Assembly (NCBI RefSeq): GCF_016919165.1
Contig: NZ_JAFFPS010000069.1
Span: 1 to 23,504, forward strand
Length of the DNA: 23,504 bases
From: Leptospira chreensis
Lineage (GTDB): Bacteria > Spirochaetota > Leptospiria > Leptospirales > Leptospiraceae
Reading direction: 5' to 3'
Under the pieces are notes generated by a model. It searched no databases. It was not told where the DNA came from and was given only the letters and a program-made list of their open reading frames with translations. Every line of letters starts with the position of its first letter. The first letter of the stretch is position 1. Both the position numbers and the translations under genes were made by a program. This document shows positions 7,910-16,062 of this stretch, one piece after another.

Positions 7910-8698
7910 TTAGAAGCGGAAGGTATTTGCCGGCGGTTCCGTCATTTGGGATTTTTTCAACTTAATGAGGATGAGGACGTTTTCCTTTTCTGTATCTAGA
8001 CTAATAACCTTGGTTGTGATTTCTCTCGGAGGATGGATTTGTTCTGGTTTGGTTTTTACAAGAGCTATGGCTTTTAACCCACGTTTGGTGCTTGCTAGTT
8101 CCAAACGATCCAGATGCCCTTCTTTAAAGAAATACTCATATTCCCCATCCGGTTTTGTGAGAGCAATGCGCGAATCTTTTGTATTGAATTTTGCATTAGG
8201 TTTTTGGATTTCACTCAAATAGGTTCCTGTGAGGTATTCATAAATCACGGGAAAAGGAATGGCAAATTTTTTATTGGTCGTTGGGTCTTGGATGAGAATG
8301 TCTCCCATCGGAAGGGTTTGGATCTCTTTCGTGTTTGTGGGTTTGATTTGGATTTGGTTTGGATCGGCAATGAGTTCAGTAAACACCATCCCAAAAAAAC
8401 TATCCATGAGTTGGATTTTTACCTGTTTGGTTTCTTTGGAAAAGAATAGTTTCCCATCCAAATAGACATTATCTTTTTTAGGAACAAATGTTTGGATCTG
8501 CATGGAAAACTCAGATTTAAAACTTTGGAATTCGGTTTGTTTGTCCAAAATTTCTTTCAGTAAGGTTTTGGATTCTCCCTCTTTAGCCGAATGGTATTTT
8601 TCTTTATCCCGACCAATGAAATTGGGGTCTTCTACTTCTGCCGACTGACAGGAAACAAAAAACAATAAAACAGTAAGAAGGATGATGCATCTTTTCAT
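7910..8698 (-). CDS. Lipoprotein, possibly LolA/LolB-like fold
   Basis: A 262-residue lipoprotein. The signal peptide ends in FFVSC, placing the lipid-modified Cys at residue 17. The mature part starts with a Lys/Glu-rich stretch, then a pattern of beta strands (FKSEFSMQIQTFVP, YLDGKLFFS, KQVKIQLMDS, IQIKPTN) that resembles LolA/LolB-type lipid-binding barrels, with a LYLDG-like strand and later 'PDGEYEYFF'. The fold assignment is from pattern only. The start overlaps the stop of the upstream TPR gene as ATGA, and the stop abuts the CapA-like gene. The three genes therefore form one envelope-directed unit. A pairing of a large TPR protein with a LolA/LolB-like lipoprotein is also known in other phyla, but a shared function is not established here. 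Confidence 0.8.
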   Translation of the reverse strand: MKRCIILLTVLLFFVSCQSAEVEDPNFIGRDKEKYHSAKEGESKTLLKEILDKQTEFQSFKSEFSMQIQTFVPKKDNVYLDGKLFFSKETKQVKIQLMDSFFGMVFTELIADPNQIQIKPTNTKEIQTLPMGDILIQDPTTNKKFAIPFPVIYEYLTGTYLSEIQKPNAKFNTKDSRIALTKPDGEYEYFFKEGHLDRLELASTKRGLKAIALVKTKPEQIHPPREITTKVISLDTEKENVLILIKLKKSQMTEPPANTFRF

Positions 8699-10695
8699 TC
8701 CGAAATTTCCTTTTGGACTTTTTTGATTTTAGCTACGAGATCTTTACTCGTTTCGGATTTTAATTTGGATTCGGAAAGTTTAAAGAACTGCAAAGCATTC
8801 ACAGGATCTTTTTTTGCTAAATACACATCTCCGAGATGTTCATAGATCACTGGATCTTCAAATCCTCTTTCCAAAGCGAGAGAGGCCGCAAAATTCAAAT
8901 GGAGTAAGGCACGATTGTAATCTTTTTTCCTATACAATACCCAACCCAAACTATCTTGGTAAGCAGGGTTGTCCGGTTCCAAAGAAACGGCTTGGTTTAA
9001 AAGTTTAGACGCATCCTCTGGATTGATATCTTTTTCCGCATAAAGATATCCCAAATAGTTCATAGCATTCGAAGCATTTGGATTCAGTGTGATGGTTGTT
9101 TTTAGATCTGCTTCTGTATCACCAAACTGTTTCAGTTTATCATAGGCCGTGGCCCGATAGAAATAGTAATTTGGATTTTTAGGATCGAGTGTGATGGCTT
9201 CTGTAAAGTCACTAGCACTTTCTTTATATTTTTCCAATTGGAAATAAGCAAGGCCTCTTAAGTAATAATGAGTGGGGCTCGGATTTTCCTGAATTGTTTC
9301 CGACAAAATAGAAACGGATAAAGATTCTTTTTTTAAGTTTCCTTGGAGGTAGAGGTAAGCCAAACGAAATCGCAATCTAAAAGATTTTTCCGTTTCGTTA
9401 GTAAGCGTAATGGCTTCTTTTGTTGCCATCACAGAATGGTTCCACTGTCCTAACATCTCTTGGCAAGAAGATATCTTCTCCCAAAACAAAGACCTTTCTT
9501 CTTCCGCATTTTCTTTTGTTTTAATGCGAGAGAGACCACGGCGTAGGATTTTTTCTGCCGTTAAGTATTGTCTATATTCATAAGCATACTGTGCCGTTTC
9601 GGAATTGAGTGCATCATAATCGGAAAGTTTTTCTTTATCCGCAAGTTCCAAAAGAGCAATGCGTGGAGAAAGTCTTCCGGGATTGTCTTGGATATAGGTT
9701 TTTAGTTTAACCTCTAGGCCTGTAGTTGAACCGTTAAGAAAACGATCGAGCAGGTAGATGATTCCTTCTTTGGGAATTTTTTTCTCTTTTTTCAGCGTGG
9801 CAAAGTAAGTCGGAGCACTCTCACGAGCGTCCATAAAATAAATTTCTCCCAGCATATGAGAGGCATCAATATCTCTTGGATTTTTTTCTCGAATTTGTTC
9901 TAAATACAAACGACAATGTTTAAAATCAACTAACACAAAATAGATTTGTGCCAAACGAAACAGAACTTCCATATCGTTTTTATAAAAGGCGGTGTATTCC
10001 TGATACCGTTTGATGGCAATCTTGGGATGATCCAATTTGTAATTGAGCTCTCCTAATGCCTTAGCCGTGAGAAATTTGTATTTAGAATGGGTGTCCCGTC
10101 TTTCGATCACAAAAGAAAGTGCTGTATAATACAAAATGGATTGGTTCCAAAGTTTACGCTCAAAGTTGATATTCCCAAGCAGGTATAAAAAATCGGGATC
10201 GTTCGGAAACTTATGTAGAGAAGATTCTAAAACATCAGAAGCTTTGGCTAGTTCCCCTTGGCGGATGCGAATCCTTGTCTGTAAAAGGATTTGGTCTTTG
10301 GAAACTTCCGGAGATTTGCTTCTGGCAACTTCAGACCATTCCCAAGCCTTGTCCAAACTTCCCAGCTCCAAATAGTTCAAACTTTGTGTTTCCGCACTGA
10401 GAGCACTCGGCTCTTTTCCCACTTCTTTTAGGCAAAGGTGGTAAGAATCCAAAAAGGAAACAGAACGCTCAAAGGAAAGTTTGGAATCCTCCGGTTTACG
10501 ACGCTGGGCTGCCTGAAATCCATCCACTTGTTCCCGCAGGGCACGCGAAAAGAAAAAATCAGCCGGAACTCCAGGATCTAACAAGGAACATTCTTTGATT
10601 CTTGTCCCAGGCTCGGTGGCAAACAGAGAAAGAGAGAGAAAACAAAAGAAAACAAAGAGGAAGGGACGGTTTGGAGTTTTAATTGCTTGAAACAT
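8695..10695 (-). CDS. Secreted TPR-repeat protein
   Basis: A 666-residue exported protein with a signal peptide (about 1-26, cleavage near LFA-TE). The rest is mostly helical repeats; the best tetratricopeptide units are in the C-terminal third: 'YYLRGLAYFQLEKYKESASD', 'YYFYRATAYDKLKQF', 'AMNYLGYLYAEKD', 'YQDSLGWVLYRKKDYNRAL' and 'IYEHLGDVYLAKKDPVNAL', each with a conserved Pro near the repeat end. TPRs bind other proteins, so an envelope scaffold is likely, but no partner is visible apart from the coupled lipoprotein downstream. ATG 10695 has GGA eight bases upstream. The start overlaps, or nearly meets, the divergent plus-strand gene, leaving little room for two separate promoters. Confidence 0.88.
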   Translation of the reverse strand: MFQAIKTPNRPFLFVFFCFLSLSLFATEPGTRIKECSLLDPGVPADFFFSRALREQVDGFQAAQRRKPEDSKLSFERSVSFLDSYHLCLKEVGKEPSALSAETQSLNYLELGSLDKAWEWSEVARSKSPEVSKDQILLQTRIRIRQGELAKASDVLESSLHKFPNDPDFLYLLGNINFERKLWNQSILYYTALSFVIERRDTHSKYKFLTAKALGELNYKLDHPKIAIKRYQEYTAFYKNDMEVLFRLAQIYFVLVDFKHCRLYLEQIREKNPRDIDASHMLGEIYFMDARESAPTYFATLKKEKKIPKEGIIYLLDRFLNGSTTGLEVKLKTYIQDNPGRLSPRIALLELADKEKLSDYDALNSETAQYAYEYRQYLTAEKILRRGLSRIKTKENAEEERSLFWEKISSCQEMLGQWNHSVMATKEAITLTNETEKSFRLRFRLAYLYLQGNLKKESLSVSILSETIQENPSPTHYYLRGLAYFQLEKYKESASDFTEAITLDPKNPNYYFYRATAYDKLKQFGDTEADLKTTITLNPNASNAMNYLGYLYAEKDINPEDASKLLNQAVSLEPDNPAYQDSLGWVLYRKKDYNRALLHLNFAASLALERGFEDPVIYEHLGDVYLAKKDPVNALQFFKLSESKLKSETSKDLVAKIKKVQKEISE

Positions 10696-10722
10696 CAGTA
10701 GATTCCGGCAAAGATCGGGAAC

Positions 10723-10727
10723 AGGGA
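10723..10727 (+). promoter_or_regulatory. Ribosome binding site favouring the TTG at 10734
   Basis: AGGGA followed by 6 bases and TTG. The earlier in-frame TTG at 10683 has no Shine-Dalgarno sequence and would overlap the divergent gene's coding start, so 10734 is preferred. Confidence 0.5.
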
Positions 10728-10733
10728 CAATCC

Positions 10734-11990
10734 TTGAACCAAATCTTCCGAGAAAATTTAAAATACATCCTGGCTGTTCTCATCGTGTGGGCAATCACTT
10801 TCCCATGGATTCTGAGAAACAAGGACACGATCCTTGCCAAATTCACCCTCGCCTACAATTCGTTTTTTGGTTATCCCAATCCTCGAATCGCACACCAACT
10901 CATCGCCAAAGGGGATGCTGTGCTCGAAGGACGAAAGGAAGGGGGAACAGACATACTCCAAACCATAAATCAATTCTTTAGTGCCGATGAAAACTCTCGT
11001 GGCACCATCCTACCTTTGGATTTGGCGCTGATGGAAAAGGCCTGTTTGTACTTCCGTAGTAAAGAACATGTGGAAGATCATTTTTTAGAACTGACTTGGC
11101 GGGAAAAAGCAAGAGAATGGGGCTCTCCCCTCTTCTTAAAAATGGCTCCGCAAGGGGAACTGACTCTCGGGCCCAATCCCAAAGATTATTGGAACTCTCA
11201 TATTGAAGCCGTACTCACCGCTCTTGACTACTACAAACGCGCGTTACGTTTTTCTGGTCCCGAACTCATTGCTCCTAAAAAAATTGAATCCGTGGCCTGG
11301 GCGAGTTGTCGGCCGAGTGAAATCCTTTTGGGTTACAAAACCCATATGTTAGAAACGGAAAGCTATGTATTAAAAAAACTGACCGATCTAGAAAAGGTTC
11401 CGAGTGGTCTTAGTGCAGTTCAAAAACGAAGTGTAGTTTTATCTTCTATCAAACGCAGTGATTTTTCCGAAGTCTCAGCCAACGATTATTTAGAATCTTT
11501 ACTCCGCCAAATCCTACTCACAGGAATGAAAAACTTTTCCCCAAGAGAGATGGATGATATCTATGAAAGGATTCTTTACTTTGTTGGTTCTGATGAAAGA
11601 GAATATTTAAAATTCAAATTTCGTCGTGGGGAACTTTTTTTCCAACTCGGTTCGGAAGAGGAAATCTATTACAAACGAGCAGCCACAGAATTCAAAGAAG
11701 CGGCAAACATCCAACTGGCTTCTGAAATTGAAGACATCAATGTGCCAGCACTTCTCGTCCATGAATTTGAATCTAAATCGAAAGAAGCAGAGTCTTATCA
11801 TAAACTAAAAGAAAATGCAAAAAGCCTCGCCATTCTCGACGCTTTAAAAGCAAAACTTAGAAATGTCGATGAACGAAGTATAGGTGGCAAAAAAGACGAT
11901 ATCTTAAAACCTTATCACAATTTAACAAGATCCGTCCTGCGCAAACTGGGTCGCTATGAAGAAGCCGATGAAATCCCATTTAACGAATGA
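10734..11990 (+). CDS. Membrane-anchored helical protein of unknown function
   Basis: I do not recognise this protein. With the TTG at 10734 it has 418 residues; starting at TTG 10683 would add 17 polar residues. One membrane helix lies near the N-terminus (about residues 9-27, ILAVLIVWAITFPWIL), after which a large soluble part of about 385 residues follows. That part is mainly helical, with TPR-like patches such as 'EYLKFKFRRGELFFQLGSEEEIYYKRAATEFKEAA' in shorter form near the C-terminus (about 297-330). The topology, N-terminus in and the bulk outside, is plausible but not certain. It is the first gene of the plus-strand unit; its 3' end overlaps the cysteine desulfurase gene by 35 bases, so the two are translated together. 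No strong promoter was found upstream. Confidence 0.72.
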   Translation: MNQIFRENLKYILAVLIVWAITFPWILRNKDTILAKFTLAYNSFFGYPNPRIAHQLIAKGDAVLEGRKEGGTDILQTINQFFSADENSRGTILPLDLALMEKACLYFRSKEHVEDHFLELTWREKAREWGSPLFLKMAPQGELTLGPNPKDYWNSHIEAVLTALDYYKRALRFSGPELIAPKKIESVAWASCRPSEILLGYKTHMLETESYVLKKLTDLEKVPSGLSAVQKRSVVLSSIKRSDFSEVSANDYLESLLRQILLTGMKNFSPREMDDIYERILYFVGSDEREYLKFKFRRGELFFQLGSEEEIYYKRAATEFKEAANIQLASEIEDINVPALLVHEFESKSKEAESYHKLKENAKSLAILDALKAKLRNVDERSIGGKKDDILKPYHNLTRSVLRKLGRYEEADEIPFNE

Positions 11991-13098
11991 TCTAAAGTAT
12001 TTTGATTACAATGCCACTCATCCCCCTTTTCCCGAAATTCTGGAAACTTGTTTGGCAGATTACCTGGAAGGATTTTACAATCCTTCGGGGATCACTCGGT
12101 ATTCCTTAAAAAACCAAGGGAAAATCGAACAAACTAGGAAGTATTTTGCCTCCCTTACCAAGGGTCAGGAAAAACAATTTGTATTTTCTTCCACAGGAAC
12201 AGAAGCAAACTACCTTCTCATTCAAAGTTTACGTGTCCTCTATCCGCAGTTAGATTCTGTGATCGTCTCTCCTTTTGAACATTCGAGTATGTATGCGGCA
12301 TTAGAATCCTATGGATTCATTCCCGATCTCATCGCGACAGACAAATCAGGGATCATCCATTTAAATGATTTAGAAAAAAAACTAAAAGAAAATCCAAGGC
12401 CTGTGGTTTGTCTTTATGCAGGAAACGAAACTGGTGTCATCCAACCGGCAAAAGAGATTCAAAACCTAACAAAGGCATACGGACAACTTTTTTATAGTGA
12501 TCTCATGCAAGGATTTGGGAAAGTTCCTCTTTCCTATGCATTCTTTGATGGATTCACTTTTTCTGGACATAAAATTGGGGCGGGTATGGGAACTGCTGTG
12601 ACCTACCTTCCCCAAGCCAATACCCACTTTCATGTGTTTGGTGGTGGAAACCAAGAAAACGAACATAGAGCCGGAACAGAAAATACTTTTGCGATTGAAT
12701 GTTTCCGACAAGTCTCCGAACTCCAACTAAGCCAGTTGGAAGATAAAAACAAAAGACTCTACGAGTTTCGATCTCTCATCGAAGAAAAAGCAGAGTCCCT
12801 CGGTTGTCAGATCATTGCTAAATCTTCCGAGCGACTACCGAATACTACCTTCCTCCTCCTTCCCATCCAAGCAGTGGATTTTTTCTTACTCGGGATGGAA
12901 GAAAAAGGGATTCTCGTTTCCACGGGAAGTTCTTGTAAGTCGCGCGCGCGCGAAGCATCCAAATCACTTCTTTATATGGGTTATACAGAAGAGGAAGCGT
13001 TACGTTGCATTCGCATCTCCACAGGATACTTTACCACAAAAGAAGAAGTCGATGCCTTACTTGCTGCCACAGAAGATTTGATCCATAAGTTTAGTTAA
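11956..13098 (+). CDS. Cysteine desulfurase, NifS/IscS-type (aminotransferase class V)
   Basis: A PLP enzyme that would remove sulfur from cysteine as an enzyme-bound persulfide. Visible residues match IscS/NifS: FEHSS with His109, NETG with Asn157, SDLMQ with Asp182 and Gln185, SGHK with the PLP Lys206, RAGTEN at 238-243, and the persulfide Cys327 in GSSCKSR. Length 380 is slightly below IscS (about 400). The start overlaps the previous gene by 35 bases at ATG 11956; ATG 11968 is an alternative. It is followed 11 bases later by the CHAT gene. No iscU, sufU or regulator iscR is adjacent, so this is probably not a standard Fe-S operon. A dedicated sulfur-transfer or general desulfurase role are both possible. 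A (CG)6 run sits just after the Cys327 codon. Confidence 0.9.
   Translation: MKKPMKSHLTNDLKYFDYNATHPPFPEILETCLADYLEGFYNPSGITRYSLKNQGKIEQTRKYFASLTKGQEKQFVFSSTGTEANYLLIQSLRVLYPQLDSVIVSPFEHSSMYAALESYGFIPDLIATDKSGIIHLNDLEKKLKENPRPVVCLYAGNETGVIQPAKEIQNLTKAYGQLFYSDLMQGFGKVPLSYAFFDGFTFSGHKIGAGMGTAVTYLPQANTHFHVFGGGNQENEHRAGTENTFAIECFRQVSELQLSQLEDKNKRLYEFRSLIEEKAESLGCQIIAKSSERLPNTTFLLLPIQAVDFFLLGMEEKGILVSTGSSCKSRAREASKSLLYMGYTEEEALRCIRISTGYFTTKEEVDALLAATEDLIHKFS
12941..12952 (+). repeat. (CG)6 dinucleotide run
   Basis: Twelve bases of alternating C and G in the coding region of the cysteine desulfurase, two codons after the catalytic Cys327 codon. It encodes part of Ser-Arg-Ala-Arg. It stands out in AT-rich surroundings; the reading frame is intact. 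Confidence 0.9.
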
Positions 13099-13109
13099 AG
13101 TGATAACCA

Positions 13110-14453
13110 GTGAAACTTAGAATCATCGCAAAATATTCCAGAGAGGAATTCACTGACGGGGAATGCATTTGGGAAGAAAAACAAGAGCAGTTTGGAACCG
13201 TAGAAAGAACTACTAGGTTTTCAGGAAAATTGCTCGGTGAATTCCAAAAGGACTGGGCTTTGTTTGCCGAGAGAGTTCTCTCGCAAAACCCAAACAAAGA
13301 AGAATTCCTAGATAAATTAGCAAAAAAATCAGATAGTTTAGAACAAATTGTTTTCGGTAAGTCCCTTCCCTTTTGGCGGAATCCAGGATTCCAAGGTTCG
13401 ATCCAACTTCTGATCGACCCAGAATTTTCCCCCATTCCTTGGGAAATTTTGCGCACAGACAAAGGTTTTTTATTTCAAAACAAGGACTTCAGGAGAGGGA
13501 TTCGGATTGATACCATTCAAAAAGAAAACTCACAAAAGGCAGATTCAATCTTACTTGTCTGCAACCCAGTAAAACCCAATTTAATCGCAACCGTGAATGA
13601 AGAATGTTCGATTCTTTTTCCCCTCTTTGAAAAAAAAATGAGTCTACGGATTCTAAAAGAAACTCAACTAACCAGAGTTCGCCTGACAGAAGAAATTAGT
13701 TCAGTAAAGTATCTCCACTATGCAGGGCATACGGAAAAAAAAGGAATTCCCCTCGGAGCCAACGATTACTTATATTCCAAAGAAATTTCAGGACATTCCT
13801 TTTCCAACTTACATCTCGTTTTTTTGAATAGTTGCCATTCCTCTTTTGATTCCATCGAACAATCAGGACTCACCACGAGTTTTCTAAAAGCCGGTGCCAA
13901 AGAAGTGATCGGGTTTTTGTTTCCCGTAGAGACAAATATGGCAAAAGCCATTGGAATCAATTTTTGGGATTCTTATTTGAAAACAAAAAACTCGCACCAA
14001 TCCTTAGCAAAAATTCGAAAAAACTTATACAAAGGTTCATCCAAAGAAATCATAACGGCGATTAGTTTAGTTCATTTTTCTACACAAAAACAACTCAATT
14101 TATCCAAACGAACGATCGGAATCACCTTTGTTTTGTTATCTTTACTTATTTGTATTGTCTTTTTAGATAACAGGAAAGAACCTATCCAGCTAGAGAATTT
14201 TGATATTTCAGAACCAAAACCCATTCTAAACAAAAAAACAAAAGAACCAGTTGTTTTGCCTAAGGATGCACTGATGGATCGAATTTCCCAATTGAAAAAT
14301 TCCGAATTTCGCAAAATGGCAGCGAGTTTTTTAAAAACAAAACATGAGTTTCTCGACGACACACAAAAAAGAGAATTACTCGAATCCATTTTTTCGAATG
14401 AAAACTCCGAAGAAAAAATGTATTACGAGTTCAAAACTAGGAGTGGATTTTGA
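13110..14453 (+). CDS. CHAT-domain (caspase-like) protease with one membrane helix
   Basis: A 447-residue protein with a CHAT peptidase domain in its N-terminal three quarters. The domain has the pre-catalytic IPWEIL (109-114), the His motif LHYAGHTE with His207, and the Cys motif VFLNSCHS with Cys242, followed by the family-typical GLTTSFLKAGAKEVIGFLFPV (about 253-272, part shown). Both catalytic residues are present, so it is probably active. A single hydrophobic helix follows (about 335-353), preceded by Lys and Arg. The likely topology is CHAT domain in the cytoplasm and about 95 C-terminal residues outside. There are no TPRs, unlike many CHAT proteins. The start is GTG at 13110, 11 bases after the desulfurase gene. 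The next gene starts inside its stop (TTGA). Two poly-A runs lie in the frame. Its substrate is unknown. Confidence 0.85.
   Translation: MKLRIIAKYSREEFTDGECIWEEKQEQFGTVERTTRFSGKLLGEFQKDWALFAERVLSQNPNKEEFLDKLAKKSDSLEQIVFGKSLPFWRNPGFQGSIQLLIDPEFSPIPWEILRTDKGFLFQNKDFRRGIRIDTIQKENSQKADSILLVCNPVKPNLIATVNEECSILFPLFEKKMSLRILKETQLTRVRLTEEISSVKYLHYAGHTEKKGIPLGANDYLYSKEISGHSFSNLHLVFLNSCHSSFDSIEQSGLTTSFLKAGAKEVIGFLFPVETNMAKAIGINFWDSYLKTKNSHQSLAKIRKNLYKGSSKEIITAISLVHFSTQKQLNLSKRTIGITFVLLSLLICIVFLDNRKEPIQLENFDISEPKPILNKKTKEPVVLPKDALMDRISQLKNSEFRKMAASFLKTKHEFLDDTQKRELLESIFSNENSEEKMYYEFKTRSGF
13630..13638 (+). repeat. A9 run in the CHAT gene
   Basis: Nine consecutive A bases within the CHAT coding region (codons for Glu-Lys-Lys-Met). 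The frame is intact here. Such a run can slip during replication or transcription. Confidence 0.9.
13735..13742 (+). repeat. A8 run beside the CHAT catalytic His codon
   Basis: Eight A bases starting within the second codon after the His207 codon (His-Thr-Glu-Lys-Lys). The frame is intact in this copy. A one-base slip would remove the Cys242 motif. Confidence 0.9.
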
Positions 14454-15478
14454 AACCACTCATTAAAACCTCATTTCTCCTTTTTTGTATATCATTACCT
14501 TTGGTTGCCGAATGGTTTCCCAAATCAAAATCCTTTGATGAGATTTGGAATTCCTACGACTCGCACCAAAGCGTAATCAGCCAAGCCTACGGAATCCAAA
14601 CTCGCGACATGATCCAAAGAGAAACTCTCGAAGAGGAAGAAGATTTTTTATACTATTGGAAAACCTGCAACCATCCAGAAATCAAAGACCTAACAGAAAT
14701 CCTTCGATACATTTCCTTTTATGATGCCATCCTAACCGTAAAACAATGTTCGGAAGGTTCCAAAGAGGAACTCACCCAATTAGAAAAACAAACCAAGAAA
14801 AAAATCTTTGATTTGATTGTGTTGCCTAAATTAGAAATTTTAGAAACAGAAATTACAAACGAAGAACTTGCCCCACTCGTAAGCGAACTTAAAAAAGAAT
14901 GGGAAAAAACCATTTATATATTTTCTAATTTATACAAATCCCATGAAGTTTTATTTTTAGGGAAAGAGAGAGAATATACACTCGCGATCAATAGGGTTTT
15001 GTATTCTGAAATGCCAGAAACCAGAAGAAAAACATTAATTCTTCGCCTATTACAGGATATGAAACAACAAAACAAAAACACTTACCAATTGTTTTATTAT
15101 TCGAAACAAAATCCTTGGTCTGCCGCAAACCTAAACGAAGAAAATTCAGAATCAAAAAAATTTTACTTTAGTTTACTTGCTGAATGGAGTGTAGACCCCG
15201 ATTTTAATCCAGAAAGGTCTCCCTCTTTAAAAGAATTCCAAACTTGTTTAGAAGAAATTCCAAATACAAATCAGAAAATTCGAATATTAGGATTTTTTGG
15301 ATTTTTCAGTGACTATGGTCGTTTCCGAACCAAAGACCAATCCTCTTTTTCACAAGCGAACCAAAGTCGCATTCGGTTCATCAAACAAACACTATTCCGC
15401 TCTCATCATTTTCAAAAAAGATTAGAAAATGTTTTGATATCTTGTAAAAATTCCGTCCAATCGATAGAAGAACTATGA
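14450..15478 (+). CDS. Secreted protein of unknown function, coupled to the CHAT gene
   Basis: A 342-residue protein that I do not recognise. It begins with a signal peptide (about 1-20, cleavage near LVA-EW), and there is no lipobox Cys or later membrane helix, so it is expected in the periplasm or outside. The mature part is charged and mostly helical, with several Cys residues (about 73, 99, 268 and 333) that could form disulfides. The start is TTG at 14450, overlapping the CHAT stop by 4 bases, supported by AGGAG six bases upstream. The stop overlaps the sigma factor start as ATGA. It is therefore locked between the CHAT and sigma genes. It may sense something outside and talk to the C-terminal tail of the CHAT protein; that is inference only. 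Confidence 0.8.
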   Translation: MKPLIKTSFLLFCISLPLVAEWFPKSKSFDEIWNSYDSHQSVISQAYGIQTRDMIQRETLEEEEDFLYYWKTCNHPEIKDLTEILRYISFYDAILTVKQCSEGSKEELTQLEKQTKKKIFDLIVLPKLEILETEITNEELAPLVSELKKEWEKTIYIFSNLYKSHEVLFLGKEREYTLAINRVLYSEMPETRRKTLILRLLQDMKQQNKNTYQLFYYSKQNPWSAANLNEENSESKKFYFSLLAEWSVDPDFNPERSPSLKEFQTCLEEIPNTNQKIRILGFFGFFSDYGRFRTKDQSSFSQANQSRIRFIKQTLFRSHHFQKRLENVLISCKNSVQSIEEL

Positions 15479-16044
15479 GTGATGAGATTCGGAAGTTAAT
15501 CGACAACTGCCTTTTAGGCAAAGGTGCTGCCTGGCAAGAGTTCATCCGAAAGTTTCATAGACTCATCATGGGAACCTGCGCCCACTACGTTCCTAGAGAA
15601 GAAGTGACAGACACTTCCCAACAAGTTTATCTCAAACTCACCGAAAACGACTACCAACTCCTTCGAAAGTTCAAAGGAGACAGCCTCCCTGCATTTATTG
15701 TCTACATTAGCGAAATTTCTAAAAATATAAGTATGTCTCAGACAAGATCCATTCGTCGGTATGATTATAGAGAAGGAATTTCTTTGGATCTTAGTATCGA
15801 TATTTTGGATGATAGACAAAGCCAAGAGGAAGTCTACTTTGCTTGGGAAGAAAAACAGGAGTTTTACGATCTCATTGACAGCCTGGATGATGCCCATAAA
15901 GAAATCCTCATCCTGCGCCTGAAAGGATACAAATTCAAAGAAATTGCGGAAATCCTCGAAGTTCCCCTAGGAACGGTGCTTGCACGCGCCAATCGAGCGA
16001 AAGAAAAGATAAAAAAAATCCTGACAAAGGAAATAAAGCCTTAG
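15475..16044 (+). CDS. ECF-like RNA polymerase sigma factor (sigma-70 family)
   Basis: A 189-residue regulator with the two-domain plan of ECF sigma factors. Region 2 covers about 18-92: AWQEFIRKFHRLIMGTCAHYV, then DTSQQVYLKL, then the strongly charged segment ending near SIRRYDYR. A linker (about 100-125) follows, then region 4 (about 133-184) with a helix-turn-helix, 'GYKFKEIAEILEVPLGTVLARANRA', ending in a Lys-rich helix. Region 1.1 and region 3 are absent. It would direct RNA polymerase to a small set of promoters. The ATG overlaps the upstream gene's stop (ATGA), and a small soluble protein follows 18 bases later. No typical transmembrane or zinc-binding anti-sigma factor is adjacent, which is unusual for an ECF factor. 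Its target promoters were not identified. Confidence 0.88.
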   Translation: MSDEIRKLIDNCLLGKGAAWQEFIRKFHRLIMGTCAHYVPREEVTDTSQQVYLKLTENDYQLLRKFKGDSLPAFIVYISEISKNISMSQTRSIRRYDYREGISLDLSIDILDDRQSQEEVYFAWEEKQEFYDLIDSLDDAHKEILILRLKGYKFKEIAEILEVPLGTVLARANRAKEKIKKILTKEIKP

Positions 16045-16062
16045 CGGGGGGAAATAAATACT

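Noticed and set aside
8331..8375. TTTGGAT-rich stretch in the lipoprotein gene as a tandem repeat
   Set aside because: Unit length is irregular and the amino acid sequence is not repeated; it reflects local codon use.
13091..13462. Minus-strand open frame of 123 codons opposite the CHAT gene start
   Set aside because: It covers the CHAT coding frame, has no recognisable motif, and its composition fits an antisense shadow.
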